The position numbers were made by a program, and so were the translations under genes. Source: Lachnospiraceae bacterium (GTDB lineage Bacteria > Bacillota > Clostridia > Lachnospirales > Lachnospiraceae). Taken from it: a DNA stretch of 64,000 bases. Below, piece by piece: positions 1 to 8,096 of the stretch. The stretch covers positions 1 to 64,000 of the forward strand of contig CAADYR010000088.1 of NCBI GenBank assembly GCA_900753305.1. The letters are read 5' to 3'. Within the stretch, counting starts at the first letter, position 1. Each line of letters begins with the position of its first letter. Under the pieces are notes generated by a model. It was given only the letters and a program-made list of their open reading frames with translations, was not told where the DNA came from and searched no databases.

Positions 1-1
1 A

Positions 2-49
2 AATCTTGAGGATGCCAGGGAAGAAGTTGCCCGGATTCAGGTTGTGTAA
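2..49 (+). CDS. Partial tyrosine integrase, C-terminal end only (upstream element)
   Basis: The reading frame opens at the window edge and encodes NLEDAREEVARIQVV followed by a stop. This aligns with the last residues of the integrase at 12708-13907, which ends KFEDAQEEMRKIQAV. The fragment is therefore the tail of a second, related tyrosine recombinase whose body lies outside the window. It is followed by the same kind of right-end DNA and the same attachment core as the complete integrase, which indicates a neighbouring element inserted at the same target. Only 15 residues are visible, so no catalytic residue can be checked. Confidence 0.75.
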   Translation, partial: NLEDAREEVARIQVV

Positions 50-228
50 TTACGATTTTTAATTGAAAATAGCAAGGTGTAAAATGGAAAAACATACACC
101 TTATTTTACACCTTTTGCTGACGATATTATGCGAAAATAAACCAGGTTATGCCAGAAAGCAAAAATTTACAAAGGCTCACAAAGCCCGAAATACCAAGAA
201 AAACTAAGAAATGCGAGGTTATGCAACA
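50..228. other. Right end of the upstream integrated element
   Basis: This non-coding stretch follows the integrase tail. It holds inverted copies of AGGTGTAAAA and TTTTACACCT, probably arm-type integrase sites. At 118-132 it has CTGACGATATTATGC, which recurs at 13957-13971 at the right end of the complete element. At 211-222 it has ATGCGAGGTTAT, which recurs at 14049-14060. The spacing to the attachment core is the same in both places to within one base, so the two elements have homologous right ends but different putative arm motifs. Confidence 0.6.
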
Positions 229-279
229 ATGATAAAAGTGCTCTTTATCTGCCACGGCAATATCTGTGTGATTGCCTGA
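229..279 (+). pseudogene. Truncated 5' end of the phosphatase gene
   Basis: A start codon and 16 codons encode MIKVLFICHGNICVIA, matching the first residues of the phosphatase at 14067 (MIKILFVCHGNIC). The match stops exactly at the attachment core, after which a short out-of-family tail ends in TGA. This is the phosphatase start supplied by the right end of the upstream element and then cut off by the insertion of the element described here. The peptide has the P-loop start but nothing else, so it is not a functional enzyme. Confidence 0.8.
250..266. repeat. attL: Left attachment core
   Basis: TGCCACGGCAATATCTG is identical to 14088-14104 and encodes the CHGNI part of the phosphatase P-loop. 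Sequence similarity to the right copy continues upstream but breaks off immediately downstream, as expected for an integration crossover region. Confidence 0.8.
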
Positions 280-323
280 AATGCCTGTGAAATCAATACT
301 TTAAGAAAATGACAGGGTGAATT

Positions 324-344
324 TACCCCTGTTTTACCCCTAAT
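324..344. repeat. Putative integrase arm site, left end
   Basis: The sequence TACCCCTGTTTTACCCCTAA closely matches 13934-13955 at the other end of the element. An inverted CAGGG copy lies just upstream near 313-317. Paired arm motifs near both ends of a tyrosine-integrase element suggest Int or Xis binding; this is inferred from position and similarity only. Confidence 0.45.
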
Positions 345-361
345 AATTATAGGACTATCCG

Positions 362-412
362 ATAAGGAAAAATCCCTTAGCTGAATGTATAGGCGGAGGG
401 ATTTTTCCTTAT
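362..412. terminator. Strong hairpin, probable bidirectional terminator
   Basis: A perfect 16-bp inverted repeat (362-377 and 397-412, left arm starting ATAAGGAAAAATCCCT) has a 19-nt loop. The right arm contains a T-run and the left arm an A-run, so it could stop transcription in both directions. It would insulate the cargo promoter from readthrough across the attachment site. Confidence 0.6.
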
Positions 413-440
413 TTTAGCATTTGAATACATCAAAATAATA

Positions 441-469
441 TTGAAGAAATCAATATAATCGAGTATACT
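441..469 (+). promoter_or_regulatory. Promoter of the restriction-modification cassette
   Basis: TTGAAG (441-446), a 17-bp spacer and TATACT (464-469) precede the controller gene. The -10 element lies within the palindrome AGTATACT (462-469), which could serve as a controller-protein site. Confidence 0.6.
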
Positions 470-484
470 TATTTAAGTAAATGG

Positions 485-519
485 GTTACAGAGTTATAGG
501 AGAACTATGGAGCTGTAAC
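485..519. promoter_or_regulatory. Inverted repeat in the leader of the controller gene
   Basis: GTTACAG (485-491) and CTGTAAC (513-519) form a 7-bp stem with a smaller inner ATAG/CTAT pairing. It lies between the promoter and the ribosome site of the 551-772 gene. It may be an operator for that regulator or an mRNA hairpin. Confidence 0.4.
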
Positions 520-550
520 GAGTTTATTATTAGGATAGGAAGGATCAACT

Positions 551-772
551 ATGACTGTAAGCTATAATAAATTATGGAAAAGACTTATAGATTTAAATAT
601 GAGCAAAACTCAGCTTAGAGAAAAAGCCGGTATAACAACAAATGCAATAGCAAAGATGGGAAAAAATGAGAATGTTTCGACAGAAATTATATGTAAAATA
701 TGCAAAGTATTGGAATGTCAGGTAGAAGATGTAATCGAATTAGTTGATGAAGAAGAAAAAGAGGTATGTTAG
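551..772 (+). CDS. Small XRE-family regulator, probable controller (C) protein
   Basis: This 73-residue protein is almost entirely one Cro/C1-type helix-turn-helix. The segment around residues 19-38 (SKTQLREKAGITTNAIAKMG) gives the two DNA-binding helices, and an acidic tail follows. A GGAAGG ribosome site precedes the ATG. It lies directly upstream of and on the same strand as a methylase and a restriction endonuclease, the usual place for a C protein that delays endonuclease expression until the DNA is methylated. The palindromic promoter and the leader inverted repeat at 485-519 are candidate binding sites. A general YozG-like regulator with another role is possible. Confidence 0.7.
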   Translation: MTVSYNKLWKRLIDLNMSKTQLREKAGITTNAIAKMGKNENVSTEIICKICKVLECQVEDVIELVDEEEKEVC

Positions 773-839
773 TATAGAAGAGTCCGTTTTATGGGACATA
801 TACTATGATATTATTAGAAAAAAGTAAAGAGGTAATTGA

Positions 840-1874
840 ATGTATACAAGTATAGAGCTTTTTGCTGGAGCCGGCGGATTGGCATTAGGAGTCGAAAAGG
901 CGGGATTTAATACATTAGGTTTAATAGAATCTGATAAGGACGCAGCGGATACATTAAAGAAAAATAGACCAAACTGGAATGTTATAAATGACGATATTGC
1001 AAATATATCGTGTCTGGATTTGGAAAAGTATTTCTCTATTAAAAAGGGTGAGCTAGATCTCCTTTCAGGTGGTGCACCTTGTCAGGCATTTTCATATGCT
1101 GGAAAAAGGCTTGGGCTTGAAGATGCAAGAGGAACATTATTTTATCACTATGCATTGTTCCTTGAAAAATTGCAGCCTAAAATGTTCCTGTTTGAGAATG
1201 TTCGAGGATTGCTTACACATGATCATGGAAAGACTTATTCAACAATGCTTGATATTTTTACAAGAGCTGGTTATACCATTGACAAACAAGTATTAAATGC
1301 ATGGAATTATGGCGTACCGCAGAAAAGGGAACGACTTATTACTATAGGAATTCGCAATGATTTGGTAGGAAAGACTGAATACAGATTTCCAAAAGCACAT
1401 AGCTATAAACCGGTTCTTAGAGATGTCCTTTTGGATTGTCCGGATGGTCCAGGGGTTCCGTATGGAGAAAAAAAGAGAAAGATTTTTGAATTAGTTCCAG
1501 CTGGTGGATATTGGAGAGATATAGATCCAGCAATTGCCAAGGAATATATGAAGAGTTGTTGGGATATGGAAGGCGGAAGAACTGGAATTCTGAGAAGAAT
1601 GAGCCTGGATGAGCCGTCTTTAACTGTATTAACATCTCCATCCCAAAAGCAAACAGAAAGATGTCATCCATTGGAAGCAAGACCTTTTACTGTTAGAGAA
1701 AATGCAAGATGTCAGACATTTCCAGATGATTGGGAATTTTGTGGAAATGTTTCGGCTCAATATAAACAGGTAGGAAATGCTGTCCCGGTTAATTTAGCAT
1801 ATGATATTGCAAGAGAAATTGTACATTCACTAGATATGCTTGCAGTGAATCAGAAAGTAAAGGAGGCAATGTAA
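840..1874 (+). CDS. DNA (cytosine-5) methyltransferase
   Basis: This 344-residue enzyme is predicted to methylate cytosine in the recognition sequence shared with the endonuclease that follows. Motif I (FAGAGG, 8-13) binds S-adenosylmethionine. Motif IV has the catalytic Cys81 in GGAPCQAF, motif VI has Glu119 in FENV, motif VIII is QKRERL, and motif X is QVGNAVPVN near the C-terminus. All are intact, so it should be active. An AAAGAGG ribosome site precedes the start. Its stop codon overlaps the start of the endonuclease gene (TAATG), so the two are translationally coupled. Because the partner looks like the Eco47II family, the likely target is GGNCC; that specificity is inferred. Confidence 0.93.
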   Translation: MYTSIELFAGAGGLALGVEKAGFNTLGLIESDKDAADTLKKNRPNWNVINDDIANISCLDLEKYFSIKKGELDLLSGGAPCQAFSYAGKRLGLEDARGTLFYHYALFLEKLQPKMFLFENVRGLLTHDHGKTYSTMLDIFTRAGYTIDKQVLNAWNYGVPQKRERLITIGIRNDLVGKTEYRFPKAHSYKPVLRDVLLDCPDGPGVPYGEKKRKIFELVPAGGYWRDIDPAIAKEYMKSCWDMEGGRTGILRRMSLDEPSLTVLTSPSQKQTERCHPLEARPFTVRENARCQTFPDDWEFCGNVSAQYKQVGNAVPVNLAYDIAREIVHSLDMLAVNQKVKEAM

Positions 1875-2764
1875 TGGATTGGAAACTGAAATTTATTAGT
1901 CAGGAAAATTTTGTTAAACATGTGGAAGCGACAATTGACAAGTACGGGGAAAAATTGGAATCTTTTGATATTAAACGGTTTAATAAGAATATTATTGATC
2001 CGATTAAGTTGATATTTGATAAAACAGTATATCAATCAACTTGGGAAGAAATGGTGGGAAATGAGATATTCCGACAAAGGGACAAATCAAATAATAACGA
2101 TATTGGATATTTCCATCAGACAATATTTCAGTACATGAAAAATTGTCATGTGCCTGAAAATGGTAAAGAAGGCGGATGGGATGTTATCTATGAAAACGCA
2201 GATGGAATTCAATTGCCAGAGGGTGATGTAGTACATAAAATTTATGTTGAGATGAAGAATAAACATAATACTATGAATTCTGCATCTACAGGAAAGACAT
2301 ATATGAAAATGCAGAACCAATTATTGAATGACGATGATTGTGCGTGCTTTTTAGTAGAGGCAATTGCACAAAAATCACAAAATATTACATGGAATCCAAC
2401 GGTTGATGGTAAGAAGATTTCTCATAAACGTATTAGAAGAGTAAGCATAGACCAGTTCTATGCACTTGTAACAGGAGAAGAAGATGCATTTTACCAGATG
2501 TGTATGGTACTTCCGGAAGTTATAGAGTCCGTAGTGGCAAAGGGTGGAGATGTTAAAGTCCCACATGATACAGTTGCAGAGGAGTTGAAAAAGATTGCAG
2601 AAATTTCAGGAGAAAAATCAGAGAATCTTGCAATGGCTCTTGCTGTCTATATGCTTGGATTCAGTTCATATAATGGTTTTGCGGGATTAATTGATGGAAA
2701 AGCATCTATGGATGAAAATTTCCTGAAGCGAATTTACGCATATGCAAAAGGAATAAAAGAATGA
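1874..2764 (+). CDS. Type II restriction endonuclease, Eco47II family
   Basis: This 296-residue protein resembles Eco47II-type endonucleases over its length, including the N-terminal FNKNIIDPIKLIFD and IGYFHQTIFQYM segments. A PD-(D/E)XK nuclease site is visible as Asp103 in GGWDV and Glu126/Lys128 in VEMKNKHNTMN. Known family members cut GGNCC, so this enzyme probably does too; that is inferred from family. It overlaps the methylase gene by one base. Together with the upstream controller protein it forms a complete restriction-modification cassette that can protect the host from phage and help keep the mobile element in the population. Confidence 0.85.
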   Translation: MDWKLKFISQENFVKHVEATIDKYGEKLESFDIKRFNKNIIDPIKLIFDKTVYQSTWEEMVGNEIFRQRDKSNNNDIGYFHQTIFQYMKNCHVPENGKEGGWDVIYENADGIQLPEGDVVHKIYVEMKNKHNTMNSASTGKTYMKMQNQLLNDDDCACFLVEAIAQKSQNITWNPTVDGKKISHKRIRRVSIDQFYALVTGEEDAFYQMCMVLPEVIESVVAKGGDVKVPHDTVAEELKKIAEISGEKSENLAMALAVYMLGFSSYNGFAGLIDGKASMDENFLKRIYAYAKGIKE

Positions 2765-2936
2765 CAATAAATATATGTGAAGTAACTGTATATTGAGTGA
2801 TGTTTTAGTGTATTATGGATATGATAATTCCAAAGGAGCACATGGATAATACAGCTGCCTCATAATATTATATTGATAGATTTTTAAAACTAATAAAATT
2901 GTAAAATAATGAAAAATCGTTAGCATAGAATTTTGA

Positions 2937-2980
2937 AAAGGCTACTGCGCTTGAAAGAGCGGAGAGGCCTTTGTTTTTTT
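2937..2980 (+). terminator. Terminator after the restriction-modification cassette
   Basis: AAAGGC (2937-2942) pairs with GCCTTT (2967-2972), with an inner CGCT/AGCG pairing, followed by a run of seven T (2974-2980). The rest of 2765-3116 holds no gene; its right part carries the promoter and inverted repeat listed next. Confidence 0.75.
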
Positions 2981-3026
2981 AGTATTAAGAATAATAGATC
3001 ATATATCATAGAAAGGTTAGACTTAG

Positions 3027-3100
3027 CAACATTGTAAAGATTGGAGAAGAAATCTTGACCATTTAATAAACACTATCTATAATGGTTATTAACAATGTTG
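3027..3100. promoter_or_regulatory. Inverted repeat flanking the defence-operon promoter
   Basis: CAACATTGT (3027-3035) and its exact reverse complement ACAATGTTG (3092-3100) flank the promoter at 3055-3083, one upstream of the -35 and one just downstream of the -10. The match extends to 11 of 12 positions with the next bases. The arrangement suits a repressor that binds both sites or loops the DNA between them. No binding protein is identified. Confidence 0.5.
3055..3083 (+). promoter_or_regulatory. Strong sigma-A promoter for the 3117-7034 operon
   Basis: TTGACC (3055-3060), a 17-bp spacer and a consensus TATAAT (3078-3083) lie 34 bp before the start codon at 3117. This is among the best promoter matches in the window and would drive the small gene and the IetAS pair. 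Confidence 0.8.
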
Positions 3101-3116
3101 TCAGGAGCGTGAATAT

Positions 3117-3347
3117 ATGAATGTGAACCAATTATTAGAATATGCTATACAAGAGGTAAAGGAACTGAATAGCGGTGAAGTTTTCTTAGTTAGAGAACTT
3201 TTTAAAGGATATTTATGGAACAGAATTCCAAGAAAAGATAGGTTGTTATTGGGCACATTATTTTTGAATTGGACGCAGCAGAAGGCTAATATTGTTACAC
3301 CAATAAATAAAACATCATCGGGGCAACAAAAATATCAAAAAATTTGA
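3117..3347 (+). CDS. Small DUF1413-like protein
   Basis: This 76-residue protein has a central LFKGYLWNRIPRKDRLLLGT segment that resembles small proteins grouped as DUF1413, whose function is not established. The N-terminal half is predicted helical, and the last 20 residues are polar and probably disordered. A CAGGAG ribosome site precedes the ATG. It is the first gene after a strong promoter and lies 61 bp before the IetA-like gene. It may be an accessory or regulator of that defence pair, possibly binding the inverted repeat around the promoter; this is conjecture. Confidence 0.6.
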   Translation: MNVNQLLEYAIQEVKELNSGEVFLVRELFKGYLWNRIPRKDRLLLGTLFLNWTQQKANIVTPINKTSSGQQKYQKI

Positions 3348-3408
3348 TATATGTTTTCGCAAAGCTATTTGTTAAATATTAAATTTTATTGAAAGGATGT
3401 ATTGTGAG

Positions 3409-4422
3409 ATGACAACAGGAGAATTGCTTGTAGCTTTGTTTGAGGCATACAGGAATAATGATGATAGTGCCTTTATGAAAGCGGGAATGACTTTAATTGA
3501 AGAAGAAAAAGCAAAAAATCATTATGTATTAGCGAATAAATTGAAGAAAACGTTATCTTCGGTACCTGAAGTAAATTATAATAAATCATCTTTTACAAAT
3601 AAATTAAATCGAGTTATGGATTTACCTAAAGATAAGGATGATGGTACAGAATTAGTAAAAATCATTTATCCACAAAAGAACTTTAATGATATTGTTTTGC
3701 CAGAGGAGATAAAGAAACAATTAGATAATGTTATTGTGGAATATGAGAAAAAAGAGATTTTAAAGGCATATGGCTTAGTTCCCAAAAAGAAACTTTTGTT
3801 TTGCGGACCTCCAGGATGTGGGAAAACAATATGTGCAGAAGCTGTTGCAAATGCATTAGATTTGCCCATACTTTATGTTTGCTTTGATGGTCTTATATCT
3901 TCATATTTAGGTGAAACATCTTCAAATATAAGAAAAGTTTTTGATTATGCAAGTAAAAATAATTGGGTTTTATTTTTTGATGAATTTGATGCTATTGGAA
4001 AGAGTAGGGATACAGTTGAAGAACATAGCGAATTGAAACGAGTTGTAAATTCGTTTTTGCAAATTTTAGATGGTTTTACTTGTGACTCTGTGGTAATTGC
4101 AGCAACAAACCACGAAAAAGCAATTGATACTGCGTTATGGAGAAGGTTTGATGAAATTGTAATATTTGAGAAGCCTAATTATGAACAGATTTTATTGTTG
4201 ATTAAAAAGAAATTGCGAGCTTTTCAGGTTGAGTGCTTAGATGTACAAAAATTTGCAAAAGAATTACAGGGATGTTCATATGCTGACATAGAAAGAGTGT
4301 GTTTGGCTTCAATTAAAAATTGTATTATAAATGGAAACAGACCAATAACGAATGAGGTGTTTGCGGAGAATGTTCAGATGGAGTTGAAACGTGCTAATTT
4401 GATTCAAAAAATAGGGGAATAA
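3409..4422 (+). CDS. ietA: AAA ATPase, IetA-like defence protein
   Basis: This single-domain AAA ATPase of about 337 residues is predicted to work with the subtilase encoded 2 bp downstream. Counting from an alternative ATG at 3397, Walker A is GPPGCGKT (137-144) and Walker B has Asp195/Glu196 in LFFDEFDAIG. The sensor-like segment AATNHEKAIDTALWRRFDE carries the arginine finger region. The start at 3409 is preferred because the GAAAGGA ribosome site (3391-3397) overlaps the earlier ATG and sits 11 nt from this one. AAA ATPase plus subtilisin-like protease pairs on mobile elements are known as IetAS, first linked to plasmid exclusion and later to phage defence. Function here is inferred from that pairing. 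Confidence 0.85.
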   Translation: MTTGELLVALFEAYRNNDDSAFMKAGMTLIEEEKAKNHYVLANKLKKTLSSVPEVNYNKSSFTNKLNRVMDLPKDKDDGTELVKIIYPQKNFNDIVLPEEIKKQLDNVIVEYEKKEILKAYGLVPKKKLLFCGPPGCGKTICAEAVANALDLPILYVCFDGLISSYLGETSSNIRKVFDYASKNNWVLFFDEFDAIGKSRDTVEEHSELKRVVNSFLQILDGFTCDSVVIAATNHEKAIDTALWRRFDEIVIFEKPNYEQILLLIKKKLRAFQVECLDVQKFAKELQGCSYADIERVCLASIKNCIINGNRPITNEVFAENVQMELKRANLIQKIGE

Positions 4423-4424
4423 TT

Positions 4425-7034
4425 ATGGAACATTTATACTTTACGAAAGTTGACAAACCGCCACAGGATAGAAGAAAGAAAAAGGGGTTTGTGCCTAGAG
4501 GCGATAGAAAAAGTAATATACAGCATGGTGAAGAACTTTTGTCCCAGGTCAAGAATCAGGTGACGGAGAATAACGATGATATTCGACGTTTTCGTTTTGA
4601 ACCTCATTTAGTAATGAAGGTGGAACTTGAAAAGGATGCAAGTCTTAGTGAAGCGAATATAAGTAAACTGGAATCAATGGGATTAAAAGTAATTGATACA
4701 GAAGAAAAAGAACTTATGGTGCTTTTTGCCGATGATTATGAATTAAAAGAGTTTAATAAAGCAATTAATGATTATAAGCAAGGAGTGATAGCTCGCACTA
4801 AAATAGAAAATGAGGATCTTTTTTGTGCGATTAAAGGTGTTTCTAGATGGGATGAAGAGGATAGAAGGGGACAAGATATTGATGAATTGTCAGAAGTAGA
4901 TTATATTGATTGTTATCTTTGGATTTTTGACTCACTTAATGAAACGCAGAAAAAAGCAGATGAATTTATAAAGAATACAGAGGGTAATTGTGTAAAATAT
5001 TGCGATAAGTATATATCTCAAACAGTTGCAGTAGTCCGCTTGAAAATTCAGAAAAATCAGTTACCCTATTTCCTTAAACATCCATTGGTATACAAAATTG
5101 ATAGAATACCTAGTTACCATATAAAACGAACAGAACGAACGTATATCAACAATATAAGCTTAAGTGATATAAAATATAATAGTGACTTTTTAACAGAAAA
5201 ATCTTCTAGTATTTGTGTAATAGATAGTGGAATATTATCAGGACATCCTTTACTTAAAGATGCAATAGGTGATTCTAAGACATTTTATGTTACGGATGGG
5301 TATACGGCAAATGAGAATGATATAGCAGGTCATGGAACAATGGTTGCCGGAATTTGTGAATATGGAATCATTCACCCTGAAGATACTTTTGTGCCTCGTA
5401 TTTATCTTTATAGTGCAAAAATACATGATGGGGAATATATAGGTGACTTTGCATTATGTAAGCAGGAGTTGGATGATGAAAAAATAGAAATAAATATGGA
5501 ACAGGAAGAAATTCTATATAACTATTTTTCAGGAAAAATCACACAGGAACAACTGTTTGAAAAGTTAGAGCTAAAAACCAGAGTGCCTGAGACAAAAAGC
5601 ATTATAAAAAAGTATACGCATATGCATGAAAAACTCATAGTTAATCAAATGAGAGAAATTGTTGCATATTTCAATAGTAACTATGGATGCCGTATTTTTA
5701 ATTTATCACAAGGTGATTTGAATTATCCATATGATGATAAGAAACCAAGAGCATGGACATGTGTGTTAGATGAATTACAGAGAGAGTATGATATTTTATT
5801 TATTGTTTCATCTGGAAATTATGATTATGCAAAAGAACATGATGCAAAAGGCATATTAAAAGATTATCCTAAATATTTTTATACAGATGAACAAGCAAGA
5901 GTTATTGATCCTGCTGCTTCAAGTATTTCAATTACCGTGGGAGGGATGGCAAGTTCTTCAGTTCCTTTTGCATTACGTGATGAGACACTCAATGTTTTAC
6001 CAATATCATTGAAAAATCAAATATCCTCTAGTACACGTATTGGACCAGGAATACAAAAGGCAATAAAACCTGAGTTTGTTGCGTATGGGGGAGATGATGC
6101 ATTTAATACAATACTTTCCAAAACAAGTAAAAATGTGGGAACTTGCATAATGTCTCTTTCTAATAAGTTAACAGAAGGTATATTTAGTCAGGATGCAGGG
6201 ACAAGTTATGCTGCTCCATATGTATCTCATATTGCAGCTTTAATATTGGAACGATATCCAGAAGCTTCTAATAATTTATTAAGAGCTATTTTGGTAAGTT
6301 CTTCCGATGTTCCAAGAGAAATTGAATTGCAGGTAGAAAAACTCGAAGATACAGAAACATTTATTGATATACTTCAGCCGAGTTTTCGATTAAATGCTAA
6401 AGGACAAATAAAAAGTAATAAAAAGAAAATGCTACACTATTTAGCTGGATATGGGTATCCAAATCAGGAGGTGGCGACAGACTCTTTTGAACAGAGGGTT
6501 ATGTTACTTGCAGATATGAGACAAGAAAATGCAATCGAAGTTGATAAAACCCATATTTTTGAGCTCCCTATTCCAAGAGAATTTGAGTCTGCAAAAGGGA
6601 AAAAAAGAATAACAGTATCATTAGCATATAATCCGGATGTTAGAAAAACAAGAATGGATTACTTGGGAAAAACGATGTCCTTTGAATTAATTAGAGGAAA
6701 AAGTTTGGAAGAAGTATATCAAGTATGTGCTTCACAAGCAGGACGTGATGAAGCGGATAAAGCAGAACGATTTGAAGCTAAATATGTTTGTAAAATGGAA
6801 GACTGTGGTAAAGCTTTGAGAGAACATGGCACTTTACAAAAAGGGACATTTGAGTTTACAAGGTCTTCATATGGAGACAATTATTATCTAGTTGTTGATT
6901 GTAAAAAGAATTGGTCAGAAGAAAAGCAAGACTATGCGTTAGTAGTTACATATCAAGTGGAGGATAAAACCGTAAAATTATACGAATTTTTAAAGAATAG
7001 GATTCGTGTTCCACGTAGTAGAGGTCGAGTGTAG
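4425..7034 (+). CDS. ietS: Subtilisin-like serine protease, IetS-like defence protein
   Basis: This 869-residue S8 protease has a complete catalytic triad: Asp267 in VIDSGI, His303 in GHGTMVAG and Ser594 in GTSYAAP, with the oxyanion Asn465 in SSGN. A region of about 250 residues precedes the catalytic domain. The His-to-Ser spacing is unusually long because of a charged helical insertion after His303. About 270 residues follow the Ser. There is no signal peptide, so it acts in the cytoplasm. The gene starts 2 bp after the IetA-like stop, so the two are co-translated. The ATPase is likely to control or feed the protease during infection or plasmid entry; its substrate is unknown. Confidence 0.87.
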   Translation: MEHLYFTKVDKPPQDRRKKKGFVPRGDRKSNIQHGEELLSQVKNQVTENNDDIRRFRFEPHLVMKVELEKDASLSEANISKLESMGLKVIDTEEKELMVLFADDYELKEFNKAINDYKQGVIARTKIENEDLFCAIKGVSRWDEEDRRGQDIDELSEVDYIDCYLWIFDSLNETQKKADEFIKNTEGNCVKYCDKYISQTVAVVRLKIQKNQLPYFLKHPLVYKIDRIPSYHIKRTERTYINNISLSDIKYNSDFLTEKSSSICVIDSGILSGHPLLKDAIGDSKTFYVTDGYTANENDIAGHGTMVAGICEYGIIHPEDTFVPRIYLYSAKIHDGEYIGDFALCKQELDDEKIEINMEQEEILYNYFSGKITQEQLFEKLELKTRVPETKSIIKKYTHMHEKLIVNQMREIVAYFNSNYGCRIFNLSQGDLNYPYDDKKPRAWTCVLDELQREYDILFIVSSGNYDYAKEHDAKGILKDYPKYFYTDEQARVIDPAASSISITVGGMASSSVPFALRDETLNVLPISLKNQISSSTRIGPGIQKAIKPEFVAYGGDDAFNTILSKTSKNVGTCIMSLSNKLTEGIFSQDAGTSYAAPYVSHIAALILERYPEASNNLLRAILVSSSDVPREIELQVEKLEDTETFIDILQPSFRLNAKGQIKSNKKKMLHYLAGYGYPNQEVATDSFEQRVMLLADMRQENAIEVDKTHIFELPIPREFESAKGKKRITVSLAYNPDVRKTRMDYLGKTMSFELIRGKSLEEVYQVCASQAGRDEADKAERFEAKYVCKMEDCGKALREHGTLQKGTFEFTRSSYGDNYYLVVDCKKNWSEEKQDYALVVTYQVEDKTVKLYEFLKNRIRVPRSRGRV

Positions 7035-7142
7035 AAACTGGCATAATTGAAATATTTGTTGTTGAGATAGCTACTTATAGATACACATTAAAAAAATGGT
7101 AAGAAGATTTGTGTATCGATTTATATCCCTTAGTAGTCACTA

Positions 7143-7200
7143 AGGGCGCACTTCTATACCTACCTATTTGGCAGGTGATGTGCGCCCTCATTTTATTTCG
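7143..7200 (+). terminator. Terminator after ietS
   Basis: AGGGCGCA (7143-7150) pairs with TGCGCCCT (7181-7188), followed by CATTTTATTT. The G+C-rich stem contrasts with the A+T-rich genes on its left. It separates the defence operon from the reverse-strand regulator gene. Confidence 0.65.
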
Positions 7201-7207
7201 GGAGTTG

Positions 7208-7254
7208 CGGGATAAATCCCGGTCAAGGCTATACCTTGCGCAGACGAGGTCTGC
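7208..7254. other. Array of three consecutive short hairpins
   Basis: Three perfect stems follow each other with gaps of one to two bases: CGGGA/TCCCG (7208-7221), CAAGG/CCTTG (7224-7238) and GCAGAC/GTCTGC (7240-7254). They lie between the ietS terminator and the 3' end of the regulator gene. They could form a compound terminator for the reverse-strand gene or a protein or relaxase recognition region. No function is established. Confidence 0.5.
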
Positions 7255-7274
7255 TATCCATACATTGCGGCAAG

Positions 7275-8096
7275 CTATTTTCTCTTCTTTTTGCCACGTC
7301 CGTTTCCTTTGGCAGATTTGAATGCTGTCGAATACCGTTCCACAATATCCATAAAAGTCTTAAATTCATAAGGATCCATTTTCGTGAAATTTATTTGAAA
7401 AAGTTTGCTATATGTCAGCATCTGCTTTTGCGTTATGCTGTCTGCTTTCTGGACTTCCTCACAGGTATCCATGAATTCGTCAAAAACAGTATCATCGCTT
7501 CCGGTATTGGAATCTTTTTTATGTAATTCACGCAGATTTTTTGCAATCGCAGAAATATCATTTCCCAACAGATTATCAAAATAATTAGCCTCATCAATGA
7601 GAGCTGCCTTTAGTGAGCGCATATAGTGGTCACTATCAGAGAGCGAATATTTGTTTTTTATCATTGCCCGGTTGTGCTCTATGTATTTGTTCATATTACG
7701 AATCTGAGCAGATGCTAGATTGTCAACATAGATTTCAAGGTCAGATAAAAAATCAGAAAAATGAGGATCCTTTATCATTTCACAAATCAGCCGTACATTC
7801 AGATTGCGTTCTTTTAATAAAGCTATAGTTTCATCATCTAAGCCAAGTTCATCAACCGGGAAAGGATGGCGTTCACGATTTTCTGTAATACCCAGTAAGT
7901 AATCACTGGTTACTCCGTAGAATCCAGCCAGAGTAACGATTACATTCACAGTAATCGCATTTTTGGTATCATCGCTCTCGTAGCTGCCTAGAGCAGATTT
8001 TGAGATACCAGTTTTTTCTGATAGTTCTACGAGAGATAGTCCTCGTTCGGTTCTTAAATCTTTTAATTTTTCCTGTAGCGTCAATTTACAATTCAT
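7275..8096 (-). CDS. XRE-family transcriptional regulator with long C-terminal domain
   Basis: This 273-residue protein has an N-terminal Cro/C1 helix-turn-helix (about residues 7-65, with LSLVELSEKTGISKSALGSYE) followed by about 200 residues of mostly helical sequence and a very basic tail ending GRGKKKRK. An AAAGGA ribosome site lies 9-10 nt before the ATG. It is transcribed away from the mobilization genes. Such divergent regulators on integrative elements often repress transfer or excision. The basic tail suggests added nucleic-acid contact. Target sites are not known; the inverted repeats in 8172-8240 are candidates. Confidence 0.8.
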   Translation of the reverse strand: MNCKLTLQEKLKDLRTERGLSLVELSEKTGISKSALGSYESDDTKNAITVNVIVTLAGFYGVTSDYLLGITENRERHPFPVDELGLDDETIALLKERNLNVRLICEMIKDPHFSDFLSDLEIYVDNLASAQIRNMNKYIEHNRAMIKNKYSLSDSDHYMRSLKAALIDEANYFDNLLGNDISAIAKNLRELHKKDSNTGSDDTVFDEFMDTCEEVQKADSITQKQMLTYSKLFQINFTKMDPYEFKTFMDIVERYSTAFKSAKGNGRGKKKRK

